Source of the DNA: Palsa-513 sp050010595 | Lineage (GTDB): Bacteria; Actinomycetota; Thermoleophilia; Solirubrobacterales; Solirubrobacteraceae | DNA length: 64,000 nucleotides | Assembly (NCBI GenBank): GCA_050010595.1 | Contig: JBEKKS010000014.1 | Location: forward strand, 6,406-70,405 | Direction: 5' to 3' | Shown: positions 49,527-59,016 of the stretch, piece by piece | Layout of the letters: each line of letters starts with the position of its first letter | How positions within the stretch are numbered: position 1 is the stretch's first letter | The notes under the pieces: generated by a model | What the model was told of the DNA's origin: nothing | Databases searched by the model: none | Seen by the model: only the letters and a program-made list of their open reading frames with translations | Program-made: the position numbers and the translations under genes

Positions 49527-51848
49527 GTGGCGGCCGCAGATCGGAATGTCGCTCTGCCGCGGGCGCGGGCGCTCGCGGCACGCTGGCTGAGGCCTCCGAC
49601 CGAGGCCGCCACAGCGCAACCGGTGACGGGCCTCGACTGGCTGCTTGCCGGCTTGATCGCGGTCGCGGTCGCGGTCCTCTATGTCCATTACGCGTTCCGC
49701 GTCGGGAACTTTCAGCTCGACGAGCTGCACTACGTCGTACTCGCCCGCTACATCACGACCCACTTCCCGAGCGCGCTCTGGACGATCCCTGGCTATGGCT
49801 GGATTGATGGGATCGGCCAGCGCCTCGACGTCTACCTGCTTGCGATCCCCATGGCGTTCTTCCGTGACCCGGCTGCGTTTCAGCTGGATCACGTCATCCA
49901 GTGCGCGATGTTCGCCGGCACTGCCCTGCCGGTCTTCCTGCTCGCCCGCCGCGCAGGACTGGGCCGGCCGGCGGCGGCACTTGGTTGCGTCCTCGCGGCC
50001 GTCGTGCCCTGGGCCACCACTGCGACCTCCTTTCTCGCCGAGCCGACCAGCTATCCGGCGTACGCGTGGGTGCTCTACACCACGTGGCGCACGCTACGAG
50101 CTCCCTCGGCGGGCCGTGACGCGATCGTGATCGTCGCCCTACTCGCGGCGATCGTCGCGCGGACCGAGCTGCTGGCGCTGATCGTGGTTCCTCCCCTGGC
50201 GGTGGTCTGGCACGAGTGGAGCTGGGAGCTGCGTGACGAGGCGCGCGGGCGCCGTGCTCGGCTGCTCGCGCGGCGCCTGTGGTCGGGCCACCGGCTGCTG
50301 TGTGCGGTCTATGGAGCTGCGCTGCTCGTCCTCATTGCCGGCCGGCTCGGCCTGCTCTCAGCTGTCGGACTGAGCGGGCTGACCGGACACTACGGCCTGC
50401 CGAGCCTCCCCCCGCTCTCTGTTCAGCTCACCTACTATCGCTACGACCTCTCGCGACTGATCGTCGGCACAGGAATCCTGACCGTGGTGCTCGGGCTCCC
50501 GTGGACTGTGGCTACGCTCGTCAGGGCGCGCGACGGCGGTCGCCATGCACTCGCCGTCGTCTGCACGGTCGGCTTTGTCGCGATCCTCGTGGGGCTGATC
50601 TCGATTGCCCCGAACGGGGACGAGCGCTATTTGATGTATCCGGCGGTGGTCTTAGCGGTGACGGCTGCCGCCGCCCTGCACGACTGGTCGATGGCGCCGC
50701 GGATCACTCTACGCGCCGCCGGCGCGGTGCTCGCCTCGACCTTCCTCGTCGTGGCGCTGTTCGCGAGCGTCGCCTGGCCTCCCCTGACGAGCGCCTACGA
50801 CTGGTTCACCTACCCAGCCGCGACCTTCTACCAGCGCGTGCTGCTCAATCACGCGCGGGACCTGCACCTCTCGTTTCTTGCCGAGAGCACAATCGTCTAC
50901 GCCGGGGTTGTCGTCGCTGCCGCGATCTTCGTCGCCCTGGCACGCCGGCAAGGCTGGATGCGGCCGGCCGCGGCGTTGATTGCGGCTGGCCTCGTGGCGC
51001 TGTGTACGACCGAGACGATCTACAACCTGCACAAGTACGTGAACTCCGCAGCGGGCGGCGGCCCGTCGGCCTCCGCCCGCGCCTTCGTGGACGAGGCGGT
51101 GCCGGGCGGTGCGACGGTCGGGGCGATGGCGCTGACGCTCGGCGCGACGGGAGAGTACTTCCCGATCTGGAACGCCGTCGAGTTTTGGAACGCCTCGATC
51201 GAGTGGGATCTGTTCCTCTCGCCGCCGGTGTACCTCCCGATCGAGCCGGGCACGAATGGTGATTACATCTCCGGGATCGCCAGCCCGAGCGGCCGCCTCG
51301 ACGGCTGGCCCACGTCGCCCTCGGCCCCCCATTACCTGCTCATCCCGGCCCAGGGCAGCAACTCGATTGGCTTCATCGGTCGGGTGGTGACGACGTCCTC
51401 TTGGCTGTCGCTCGAGATCGTGAAGCTCAGCCTGCCGGCGCGCGCCGCGTGGAGCATCGCGGGGCCAGACGTCAACGGCAACCTCACCTCTGGGCAGCCG
51501 GCGACCGCCACCGTCTACAGCAGCGCGCTGGCCGGTCTGGGCCAGCGCTGCGCGAGCTTCTCGCTGATCACTCCATCCGGGTTCTCGGGTCGCTGGCCAT
51601 ACAAGGTGCACGACGGTCACCGCACGTATCGCGGCTGGCTGCGAGCCGGGAAGCAAACCGCCATCACGGTGCCCCTGTCGGTGCTCCGCGCGGGAGCAAA
51701 CGCTACGGACACGCTCGAGGTCACCGTCACCGGCCACGAGACCGTGACCTCACCGGGATCCGCTCAGCTCGTCTTCTTCAACGTCGGCGGGTGTGAGTCT
51801 GACCGCCTTGCGGTCCGGACATCGCCCTGGCCATCAACGTCAGGCTGA
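49527..51848 (+). CDS. GT-C membrane glycosyltransferase-like protein (GT39/PMT-like) with C-terminal soluble domain
   Basis: 773 residues from a GTG. After the first membrane segment (DWLLAGLIAVAVAVLYVHYA) comes GNFQLDELHYVVLARYITTH, the acidic first-loop motif of GT-C enzymes that use polyprenyl-phosphate sugars. About ten further hydrophobic stretches follow to roughly residue 490. The last 250 residues are extracellular-type and strand-rich (KLSLPARAAWSIAGPDVNGN, LEVTVTGHETVTSPGSAQLV, NVGGCESD). The product would act outside the membrane. The polyprenyl-phosphate sugar could come from the GT2 gene at 47309. Confidence 0.82.
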   Translation: MAAADRNVALPRARALAARWLRPPTEAATAQPVTGLDWLLAGLIAVAVAVLYVHYAFRVGNFQLDELHYVVLARYITTHFPSALWTIPGYGWIDGIGQRLDVYLLAIPMAFFRDPAAFQLDHVIQCAMFAGTALPVFLLARRAGLGRPAAALGCVLAAVVPWATTATSFLAEPTSYPAYAWVLYTTWRTLRAPSAGRDAIVIVALLAAIVARTELLALIVVPPLAVVWHEWSWELRDEARGRRARLLARRLWSGHRLLCAVYGAALLVLIAGRLGLLSAVGLSGLTGHYGLPSLPPLSVQLTYYRYDLSRLIVGTGILTVVLGLPWTVATLVRARDGGRHALAVVCTVGFVAILVGLISIAPNGDERYLMYPAVVLAVTAAAALHDWSMAPRITLRAAGAVLASTFLVVALFASVAWPPLTSAYDWFTYPAATFYQRVLLNHARDLHLSFLAESTIVYAGVVVAAAIFVALARRQGWMRPAAALIAAGLVALCTTETIYNLHKYVNSAAGGGPSASARAFVDEAVPGGATVGAMALTLGATGEYFPIWNAVEFWNASIEWDLFLSPPVYLPIEPGTNGDYISGIASPSGRLDGWPTSPSAPHYLLIPAQGSNSIGFIGRVVTTSSWLSLEIVKLSLPARAAWSIAGPDVNGNLTSGQPATATVYSSALAGLGQRCASFSLITPSGFSGRWPYKVHDGHRTYRGWLRAGKQTAITVPLSVLRAGANATDTLEVTVTGHETVTSPGSAQLVFFNVGGCESDRLAVRTSPWPSTSG

Positions 51849-52769
51849 CCGCTCAGACGCGTTGCCGCCAAAGGCTTCGACGTCGGCGAGCAGGTCGTGG
51901 ACGACGCGCGCGAAGAGGCGCGAGCTGCGGTACTGCTCGGCCTTCATCCGCCCACGGACGCGAATGCGCTGATACATCTCCGGGAAGCGCCCCAGACGGT
52001 CGAGCATCCATACCAGCGCATCGGCGTCGGCCACGTGGAGGTAGTCGATGTCGCGCTCGAGGCCGTGCGCGGGGGCCAGGTTGTCGACGAGCAACAGCTG
52101 TCCGGCCGCGAGGTGCATCCCGACCTGCGCGCCGAAGCCACCGCCTCGCTCTGGCGCGATGTACACGCCGACGTCGTACTCACCGAGCAGCCTTGCCATC
52201 GTCGCGCCGCCTACGCCATGTAGCAACTCGAGCAGGGTGTGGTGGTGTTTGGCGCCGAGCAGCATCGCGTCGCGGTGAGGCGTGGCGCGCCCGATCGACA
52301 TCACGCGCGGCGGGGCGTGCATCTGTCGCACATCCGCGAAGAGGGCATCGCTGATCGGCGGCGGGATTGCGCGCCAGACGACGCTCCCGGCGACCGCCGC
52401 CCCGGTCAGTGCCGGCTTGAACGAAGCAATCCTGTCGAGCGTCACGAGCGCCCTGTCCGAGTCCTCGCCGGGCAGCCCGCCGACGAGCAGGCCAAGCGTG
52501 AGCCCCGGCAGCGAGCCGAACGCATCGTGCGGGAGCTGTGTTGGATCGAAGATGACGGTGACATGCGGTGCAAAGCCCGCAAGCTCGTGCAGTCCTCGCT
52601 CGGGATCCTCGCCGGTAACGAGGGGGAAGGACTTCGAGACGAATCCTTCACCACGGGGGGGCGCGGAGCTCTCGATCCAGTTGAGACTGCCGACGAAGCC
52701 GACCCGCAGCTGCTCGCCTTCGGCACGCGACGTTGCCGCCTCGCCGCTTCGAAAGGCTAGGCTACCCAT
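51840..52769 (-). CDS. CgeB-like/GT-B-like protein, paralogue B
   Basis: 309 residues, paralogous to 48510-49520: LRVGFVGSLNWIESSAPPRG, DRIASFKPALTGAAVAGSVV, SDALFADVRQMHAPPRVMSI followed by GRATPHRDAML, VGVYIAPERGGGFGAQVGMH, LAAGQLLLVDNLAPAHGLER and KAEQYRSSRLFARVVHDLLA. The shared middle and C-terminal blocks are unmistakable although the N-terminus has drifted. It is transcribed against its paralogue and overlaps the GT-C gene end by 9 bp. Activity presumed glycosyl transfer. Confidence 0.7.
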   Translation of the reverse strand: MGSLAFRSGEAATSRAEGEQLRVGFVGSLNWIESSAPPRGEGFVSKSFPLVTGEDPERGLHELAGFAPHVTVIFDPTQLPHDAFGSLPGLTLGLLVGGLPGEDSDRALVTLDRIASFKPALTGAAVAGSVVWRAIPPPISDALFADVRQMHAPPRVMSIGRATPHRDAMLLGAKHHHTLLELLHGVGGATMARLLGEYDVGVYIAPERGGGFGAQVGMHLAAGQLLLVDNLAPAHGLERDIDYLHVADADALVWMLDRLGRFPEMYQRIRVRGRMKAEQYRSSRLFARVVHDLLADVEAFGGNASERSA

Positions 52770-52926
52770 CAGCGCCGGTACGATAGTGGACCTGGCGTGC
52801 CATTCTCCGCATGCCAGCCTGGCAAGAGCGAATCATCCGCAAGACGGCGCCGGCGACCTGCGCGGAGCCTGAGCTGCGCTCGCGCTCGGCAACACCTCGG
52901 CAACCTGCTCCCAAAGGTCCGCGCCA

Positions 52927-54189
52927 GTGAGGGTCGCGTTCCTACTCAACGACCTGCAGCTCTCGGGTGGCGTCGGCGTGGTCGTCCAGCATGCCAGCCG
53001 GCTCAGTCAGCTGGAGGACTGGGACCTGACGCTGGTTCTCGTCCGCCAGGAGGAGGGTCGTAGCTGGCGCGGCTATGAGCATCTGCCGCACCTCCATGTG
53101 CTCTCGCGAGATGAGGCGATCGGCCAGCGCTACGACATCGCAGTCGCCACCTGGTGGGAGACCGCGTTCAGCCTGTTCGAGCTGCCGGCCGATCGTTACG
53201 CATTCTTCGTGCAGAGCCTCGAGGACCGCTTCTACGAGCCGCACGAGGGCGAGCGCCTCGGCGCCTCGCTTCCGCTCGGGTTGCCGGTCGCGTTCATCAC
53301 CGAGGCGCGCTGGATCGCCGATACGATCGCCGCGCTACGCCCCGACGCGCCCGCCCACCTCGTCCCAAACGGGATCGACAAGGAGATCTTCGGTCCGCTC
53401 GCGAGCGTGCCGAACGCGGCGGCCGGCCCGTTGCGTGTGTTGATTGAGGGCTCGCCGGCATCCTGGTTCAAAGGCGTTCACTCCGCGATCCATGCCGTTG
53501 GTGCGATGCGCGAGCCCCGTCACGTGACCGTCGTCACCGGCGAGCGCGCAGCGCTCGGCGAAATTGCGGCGTCGGCAGTTGACGCAGTTGTCGGCCCGCT
53601 CGACCACGCGGAGATGGCTCAGCTGTATGAGCAAACGGACGTCCTGCTCAAGCTCTCGAGCGTCGAGGGCATGTTCGGCCCGCCGCTCGAGGGCTTTCAT
53701 CGCGGGGCCACGTGTGTCGTCACTCCGGTCACCGGTTACGACGAGTACGTCGTGCATGGTTGGAACGGGCTGATCACCGACTGGGATGATCTGCGCGGCA
53801 CCGCGCGCCAACTCGATCTGCTTGCCCGCGATCGCCGGCTGCTGGCGTTCCTGCGCACGAACGCGCTCGAGACCGCTCGCAGCTGGCCGTCGTGGCGAGA
53901 CTCCTCTGAGTTGATGGCTGCGGCGCTGCTCGCTGTGCGCGACGCCCCGGCGCCGGACGCTGCGCCTGCCGCCGCGCGGTTGCTGGCGGATCTGCGGGGC
54001 GGGCTCGAGTTGAACGGAAAGTTGCTGCGCGAGCGCTCCGAGTTCGAACGCCGTGCCCGACGCATCGAGCGCATGCTGCGCCATCCGCTCGCGCGTGTGC
54101 TGCTGCGTGTGCGGCGAAATCGCGCTGCCCAGATTGCCCTGCGGCCGCTCCGCCCGATCTATCGCCGGACGCGGAGCGCTCTTCGATGA
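52927..54189 (+). CDS. Glycosyltransferase family 4
   Basis: 420 residues from a GTG (MRVAFLLNDLQLSGGVGVVV). IAVATWWETAFSLFELPADR, YAFFVQSLEDRFYEPHEGER, APAHLVPNGIDKEIFGPLAS, RVLIEGSPASWFKGVHSAIH, QLYEQTDVLLKLSSVEGMFG and GFHRGATCVVTPVTGYDEYV give the GT-B fold. The VQSLEDRF pattern, with the partner's VQDHEPDF, is that of rhamnan-type GT4 enzymes such as WsaF. A basic, helical 50-residue C-terminus follows. It is followed with ATGA overlap by another GT4 gene. Confidence 0.86.
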   Translation: MRVAFLLNDLQLSGGVGVVVQHASRLSQLEDWDLTLVLVRQEEGRSWRGYEHLPHLHVLSRDEAIGQRYDIAVATWWETAFSLFELPADRYAFFVQSLEDRFYEPHEGERLGASLPLGLPVAFITEARWIADTIAALRPDAPAHLVPNGIDKEIFGPLASVPNAAAGPLRVLIEGSPASWFKGVHSAIHAVGAMREPRHVTVVTGERAALGEIAASAVDAVVGPLDHAEMAQLYEQTDVLLKLSSVEGMFGPPLEGFHRGATCVVTPVTGYDEYVVHGWNGLITDWDDLRGTARQLDLLARDRRLLAFLRTNALETARSWPSWRDSSELMAAALLAVRDAPAPDAAPAAARLLADLRGGLELNGKLLRERSEFERRARRIERMLRHPLARVLLRVRRNRAAQIALRPLRPIYRRTRSALR

Positions 54190-55394
54190 CGCTGCGCGAG
54201 CGCGCCGCCCGAATGCGGCTGCGTGTGCGCAATCGCTCGGGCGCCGCGCTCGGCGGGCGGAGGTCGGCGTCGGCTGCGGTGCTCGAGCTTGCACGTAGCG
54301 GCGTCGCGCCGCTCGCTCCCGCGCGTCGCGCCTCCGCGGACGATCCCCTGAGCGTTGCAGTGCTGATCCCCGAGTTCAGGCGGGGCAGTGGCGGGCACGC
54401 GACGATCGCGCACCTTCTGCGCGGACTGCGCGATCGCGGCCATCGACTGTCGTTGTGGTTGATCGAGAGCGATGGTCGCCACGACGACGAGCCCGAGGAA
54501 GAGGTCGAGCGTCGCTTCGCTGAGTTCTTCGCGCTTCCGGACATCGACCTGCACACCGACTTCGGCCGCTGGGACGGCGCCGAGCTGGTGCTCGCGACCG
54601 GCTGGCAGACGGTCGCTTCATCGCTCGTGCTGCCCGGGGTCGAGGGCCGTGCGTATCTGGTCCAGGACCACGAGCCGGACTTCTTCGGCGTGTCGGCGGA
54701 AGCGCTCTGGGCGCAGAGCAGCTACCGCCAGGGCATCCATTGCATCGCGGCCAGCCCCTGGCTGGCGGCATTGCTGCGCGAGCGCTATGGCGCTCACGCG
54801 AGCCATTTCGACCTCGCGATCGATCACTCGCTCTACCGCCCCGTGCAGGCCCAGCGGCGCGAGGACCTGGTCGTCTTCTACGCGCGGCCGACAACCCCGC
54901 GACGCGCGACGCCGTTAGGGCTGCTGGCTCTTGAGGAGCTCGCGCGGCGTCGAACTCGAATCGAGATCGTGACCTACGGCGAGGTCGCGCCGGTCCCCGT
55001 TCCGTTCCGGAGCCGTCACCTCGGGGTGCTCGGCTGGCAGCAGCTGCGTGAGCTCTACGCTGGCGCGACCCTCGGAATGGCCCTCTCGCTCACCAACCCG
55101 TCGCTCGTTCCCCTCGAGATGATGGCCTGCGGGCTGCCGGTCGTGGAGCTCGAAAGCGAGTCCAACCTCGCGACGTTTGGTCGCGAGGGCCCCCTCACCT
55201 TGGCGCAGGCCGACCCCCTCGCGCTCTGCGACGCGATCGAGCGGCTCCTCGACGAACCCGAGCGTCGGGGCCGGCTGGGCGCTGCGGGCGTCGACCTGGT
55301 GGCCGGTCGCAGTTGGGAGCTAGCCGCCGAGCAGGTCGAGGCGGGCCTGCGTGAGGCGCTGATGGGGGCTGCACCCGCGAGCACTGATGGCTGA
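54186..55394 (+). CDS. Glycosyltransferase family 4, WsaF-like
   Basis: 402 residues. A basic N-terminal stretch is followed by LSVAVLIPEFRRGSGGHATI, LVLATGWQTVASSLVLPGVE, GRAYLVQDHEPDFFGVSAEA, LVVFYARPTTPRRATPLGLL, LGVLGWQQLRELYAGATLGM and SLTNPSLVPLEMMACGLPVV. The SGGH, YLVQDHEPDF, FYARPTxxR and SLVPLEMxACG blocks are shared with 60529-61869 and match WsaF-type rhamnosyltransferases by eye. It overlaps the next membrane protein gene by 8 bp. Confidence 0.86.
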   Translation: MTLRERAARMRLRVRNRSGAALGGRRSASAAVLELARSGVAPLAPARRASADDPLSVAVLIPEFRRGSGGHATIAHLLRGLRDRGHRLSLWLIESDGRHDDEPEEEVERRFAEFFALPDIDLHTDFGRWDGAELVLATGWQTVASSLVLPGVEGRAYLVQDHEPDFFGVSAEALWAQSSYRQGIHCIAASPWLAALLRERYGAHASHFDLAIDHSLYRPVQAQRREDLVVFYARPTTPRRATPLGLLALEELARRRTRIEIVTYGEVAPVPVPFRSRHLGVLGWQQLRELYAGATLGMALSLTNPSLVPLEMMACGLPVVELESESNLATFGREGPLTLAQADPLALCDAIERLLDEPERRGRLGAAGVDLVAGRSWELAAEQVEAGLREALMGAAPASTDG

Positions 55395-56925
55395 AGCGAC
55401 GGTGACACCAGGTCCGCCAGGCTCTCGCGGGCCGCGCCTACGGGGACGGCTGCGCTCGCTGTCAGCCTCGCTGCGGCAGGCGCCGCGCGCGCTTGTCCTG
55501 ATCCTCGTTTTCGCCGCGCTCGAATCCGTCGCCTGGGACGCGGCCGTGCCCGCGTTCCAGGGCCCCGACGAGGCGGCCCACTTCGCCTATGTCCAGCATC
55601 TAGCCGAGACAGGCAGCATTCCCAACCCCAATCAGGGGAGCGCTCCGTATTCGACGGAGGAGTCCGATGTCTTGAACTGGCTCAACCTGTCGTCTCTGAT
55701 CGGCGATCTGGGTGCGCGCCCCGCTTGGACGTCGGCCGATCTCGCCGCCCTGCATCGGATCGAGCGGTCGATGCCACGCGGGTCGCGCGCCAACGGCTCG
55801 GGGTTGAACCCGCAGGCGAAGAACCCGCCTCTCTACTACGCGTTGTTGGCGATCCCCTACCGCGTGTTCGTCTGGTTGCCGCTGCTCAAGCGCCTGTTCG
55901 TGCTACGCCTCTTTAGCTCCGTCTTTCGTTTGCTGACGATCGTCTTCACGTGGCTGCTCGCCGGCGAGCTTTTCCGCCGCTCGCGTTGGAAGCAGTCGTT
56001 TGCGGCTTCTATCGTCGCACTGCAACCAAAGCTCGCCTTCATGAGCGGCGTGATCAGCGTCGATAATCTCCTCGCCGCCGTCGTCGCGGGCTTTCTGCTG
56101 ATGGCGGTTCGCCTCGTGCAGCGCGGACCGTCGATGGGCCGCGTGCTCGGAGCGAGCGCGTTCGCTGCGGCCGCCGTCCTGACGCAGGGGCGCGGTCTCG
56201 TCACCCTTCCGGTGCTCCTGGTTGCGCTCGCCGTCGCCTGGGCACGCCACAGGCCTGCCGCGCGCGAGATGGCACCGCGGATACTCGCCGCAGCCGGCGC
56301 GATCGCCGGCGCTCTCGCGCTCTACGTGCTCTTGGCTGGGCTGAGCAACGGCACGAGCGCCTACGGCGGCCAGGTGACGCAGCTCAACAGTGCCGCGTTC
56401 AACGTCGGTCAATTCCTCTCTTTCATCTACCAGTTCTACTTTCCGGCGCTACCGGGGATGGCGCCGCGGATCGGGCCTGCCTACGGCTACCAGCAGGTCT
56501 TCATTCAGAGCTTCTACGGGACGTTCGGCTCGCTGGAGGTCCTCTTCTCGAACCGTATCGACGCCTGGCTGCAGGTTCTCTCGGCCGTCGGACTGGTCGG
56601 CTTCTACACGGCCTGCGTGGTCCGCTGGCGGCGTCTGCGCGCCGGCTGGCCGGCTGTCGCCGTCATGTTCACGCTGCTATTGACGAGCATCGTGTTCCTG
56701 CACTACGTCTCCTACCAGGCGCTGCTCGGCAACGGTGGCAGTGATCCACTGATCACCGGTCGCTATCTGCTGCCGCTGGTCCCGCTCTTCGCGCTCGCGA
56801 TCACATTCACCATCGGGTCACTGCCCCGTCGTGCCGCCCTGCCGATCGCGGCGCTCGTTCTCGCGATCGGCGTCGTGCTCTCGCTTGATGCGATCGGTAT
56901 CACCGCCGCGAGGTTCTATGCGTAG
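55387..56925 (+). CDS. Multi-pass membrane protein, DUF2142 type
   Basis: 512 residues with about ten or more hydrophobic segments. After the first one comes PAFQGPDEAAHFAYVQHLAE, the typical acidic first loop of DUF2142 proteins, which resembles that of GT-C glycosyltransferases. KNPPLYYALLAIPYRVFVWL and DPLITGRYLLPLVPLFALAI are also characteristic. Members occur in actinobacterial surface-glycan loci; activity unproven. It overlaps both neighbours by 8 bp, in one operon with the WsaF-like gene and the next small membrane protein. Confidence 0.85.
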   Translation: MAEATVTPGPPGSRGPRLRGRLRSLSASLRQAPRALVLILVFAALESVAWDAAVPAFQGPDEAAHFAYVQHLAETGSIPNPNQGSAPYSTEESDVLNWLNLSSLIGDLGARPAWTSADLAALHRIERSMPRGSRANGSGLNPQAKNPPLYYALLAIPYRVFVWLPLLKRLFVLRLFSSVFRLLTIVFTWLLAGELFRRSRWKQSFAASIVALQPKLAFMSGVISVDNLLAAVVAGFLLMAVRLVQRGPSMGRVLGASAFAAAAVLTQGRGLVTLPVLLVALAVAWARHRPAAREMAPRILAAAGAIAGALALYVLLAGLSNGTSAYGGQVTQLNSAAFNVGQFLSFIYQFYFPALPGMAPRIGPAYGYQQVFIQSFYGTFGSLEVLFSNRIDAWLQVLSAVGLVGFYTACVVRWRRLRAGWPAVAVMFTLLLTSIVFLHYVSYQALLGNGGSDPLITGRYLLPLVPLFALAITFTIGSLPRRAALPIAALVLAIGVVLSLDAIGITAARFYA

Positions 56926-57697
56926 ACATCTGTCCAAGCTCTCGCGCCGCCCGACACTGCCGGCCACCGTCGCTGCGCTCGCCGTCGCGCTGATGCTCAT
57001 CGGCGGGTTGCTCCTGGTCCGCCCACACTTGCGCGGAGGCGTCGAGCTGGATGCCGGCGTGCCCGATCCCCCGGCGCTGTTTGCGGCCACGCTATTTACG
57101 GTCCCGCCGCACGGTCGTGCGTGCCTTGGCTCGGTGACGATCGACGCTGACAGCTATCTGGCTCAGTTCGACCTCTGGCCGGTGAAGGCGAGCAAGCAAG
57201 GCGGTCCGCCGGTCGATCTCCTCCTGCGCGCGCCCGGGTACAGCGGCATTGTTCGCGTCCCGGGGGGGTACCACGGCGGCAGTGCAACGCTGCCGATCCA
57301 GCCCGTCCCGAAGCACTCGCGGATCGGTACCGCCTGCTTCGTCAACGTCGGCACGAGCGCCGTCGCGCTGACCGGCACAACCGAGCCGCGGACCGTCTCG
57401 CGCTCGCCGATGACGATCGACGGCACGTCCGTCGTCGGCGACGTCGCACTGACCTTTATCGACTCGCGCTCGCGCTCCCTGCTCGACGAGGTAGCCGGCG
57501 TCTTTGACCATGCATCAAACCTCACCGACGGTCTGCTGCCGCCGGCACTGATCTGGCTGATCGCGATCCTCGTCGTGCTGAGCGTCCCGTTCGGCACGGT
57601 CGCCGCCTTCTACCTGGCCTTGCGCGAGGACGAGCAGGCGGCCAGGCCGGGCGCGGGGGCGCCTGGGTCGGCGCCACACCGTTCCGCGGCGCACTGA
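56918..57697 (+). CDS. Membrane-anchored hypothetical protein with extracytoplasmic domain
   Basis: 259 residues from the ATG at 56918. One N-terminal membrane segment (LPATVAALAVALMLIGGLLL), a soluble strand-rich middle (about 45-210) with two cysteines (RACLGSV and GTACFVN), and a second membrane segment near the C-terminus (ALIWLIAILVVLSVPFGTVA). The topology gives an extracellular domain of about 160 residues held at both ends. Not recognised. Operon overlap of 8 bp with the DUF2142 gene suggests a partner for it. Confidence 0.7.
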   Translation: MRRHLSKLSRRPTLPATVAALAVALMLIGGLLLVRPHLRGGVELDAGVPDPPALFAATLFTVPPHGRACLGSVTIDADSYLAQFDLWPVKASKQGGPPVDLLLRAPGYSGIVRVPGGYHGGSATLPIQPVPKHSRIGTACFVNVGTSAVALTGTTEPRTVSRSPMTIDGTSVVGDVALTFIDSRSRSLLDEVAGVFDHASNLTDGLLPPALIWLIAILVVLSVPFGTVAAFYLALREDEQAARPGAGAPGSAPHRSAAH

Positions 57698-57762
57698 CGG
57701 CCGCCTGCCGGCGATCGGGCTGGACGCCACGTCGCCATCAGGACGGCCGATATCCTAGGCGT

Positions 57763-59016
57763 GTGCCCGACTACCGCGGCGACGGCCGCCCAGTCATCCG
57801 CGTCGACGGCGTCTCGAAGACATTTCGAATTCCAGAGGAGCAGATGCACACGTTCAAGGAACGGGCGCTGCATCCGTTCCGGCGCTCGGGCCAGCACGTG
57901 TTCACCGCTCTCGAAGGCATCTCATTTGATGTGCGCGAAGGCGAGTTCTTTGGGATCGTTGGTCGCAACGGCAGTGGCAAGAGCACGCTGCTCAAGTGCC
58001 TTGCTGGGATCTACTCTGCGACGAGCGGCAACATCTGGCTGCGCGGGCGCATGTCGCCGTTCATCGAGCTCGGCGTCGGCTTCAACCCGGACCTCGCGGC
58101 GCGCGACAACGTCATCCTCAACGGCATCATGCTGGGCCTCTCGCCACGCGAGGCCCGGGCTCGCTACGAGCATGTCATCGAGTTCGCCGAGCTCGAGGAG
58201 TTCCAGGAGCTCAAGCTCAAGAATTACTCGTCCGGGATGCACGTACGCCTTGCGTTCGCGGTTGCGATCCAGGTCGACGCCGACGTTCTATTGATCGATG
58301 AAGTGCTCGCCGTGGGCGATGCCGCATTTCAGCAGAAGTGCTTCGACGTCTTCAACCGCCTGCGCGACGAGGGAACGACGATCGTGCTGGTCACGCATGA
58401 CATGTCTTCGGTCACTCGCTTCTGCCACCGAGCAGTGCTGCTCGAGCGTGGCAAGGTTGTTGCGGAGGGAGCACCGGAGGATGTCGCAAACCAATATCTC
58501 GAGCTCAACTTCAACCGCGACGCTCCCGAGGCGGCTGTCGGCGCTGAGCGGGTTGGGAATGGCGCTGCGCGGATCGTCGACATGTGGTGTGAAGCCGATT
58601 CCGCTGGCCAGTCCGAGATGTACTTACAAGGTCAGGAGCTGCGCTTCTACGCGCGCGTCGAGTTTCTCCGCGAGGCCGAGGATCCGGGGCTCACGCTGGA
58701 GCTCGAGAACGCCGAGGCGGTCAAGGTGGTTGTCGCCGCCACCAACTTGGAACACGAGCGCACGGGGCGGTTCGAGGCCGGTGAGCAGGCAGTCTTCTCT
58801 GTGGCGTTCAACAACCTGCTCGCGCCAGGGCGCTATTTCGCGATCGTCACGATCTCGCGCCTCGGGCGGGGACTCGAGATCCTCGACCGATCGGCACGCG
58901 AGCTGTCGATCGTGGTGCAGGGATCCGCTGCACAGGGCGGGGTAGTCGATATACCGTTCCGGTCGTCCATCGAGCGGTCGCCGAGCGCCGACCGTCGGCA
59001 CGCTGGCGTCGGATGA
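57763..59016 (+). CDS. Polysaccharide ABC exporter, ATPase subunit with C-terminal carbohydrate-binding-type domain (Wzt/TagH type)
   Basis: 417 residues from a GTG. ATPase (about 1-245): IRVDGVSKTFRIPEEQMHTF, Walker A GRNGSGKSTLL, the export-type FIELGVGFNPDLAARDNVIL, signature KNYSSGMHVRLAFAVAI, Walker B DVLLIDEVLAVGD, H-loop VLVTHDMSS. The C-terminal 160 residues (MYLQGQELRFYARVEFLREA, VAFNNLLAPGRYFAIVTISR) match the Wzt-C beta-sandwich that binds the end of the polymer. It overlaps the permease gene as ATGA. Confidence 0.93.
   Translation: MPDYRGDGRPVIRVDGVSKTFRIPEEQMHTFKERALHPFRRSGQHVFTALEGISFDVREGEFFGIVGRNGSGKSTLLKCLAGIYSATSGNIWLRGRMSPFIELGVGFNPDLAARDNVILNGIMLGLSPREARARYEHVIEFAELEEFQELKLKNYSSGMHVRLAFAVAIQVDADVLLIDEVLAVGDAAFQQKCFDVFNRLRDEGTTIVLVTHDMSSVTRFCHRAVLLERGKVVAEGAPEDVANQYLELNFNRDAPEAAVGAERVGNGAARIVDMWCEADSAGQSEMYLQGQELRFYARVEFLREAEDPGLTLELENAEAVKVVVAATNLEHERTGRFEAGEQAVFSVAFNNLLAPGRYFAIVTISRLGRGLEILDRSARELSIVVQGSAAQGGVVDIPFRSSIERSPSADRRHAGVG

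Noticed and set aside
49659..49676. Three tandem copies of GCGGTC
   Set aside because: Lies inside the first membrane segment of the GT-C gene and simply encodes alternating Ala-Val; not a regulatory repeat.
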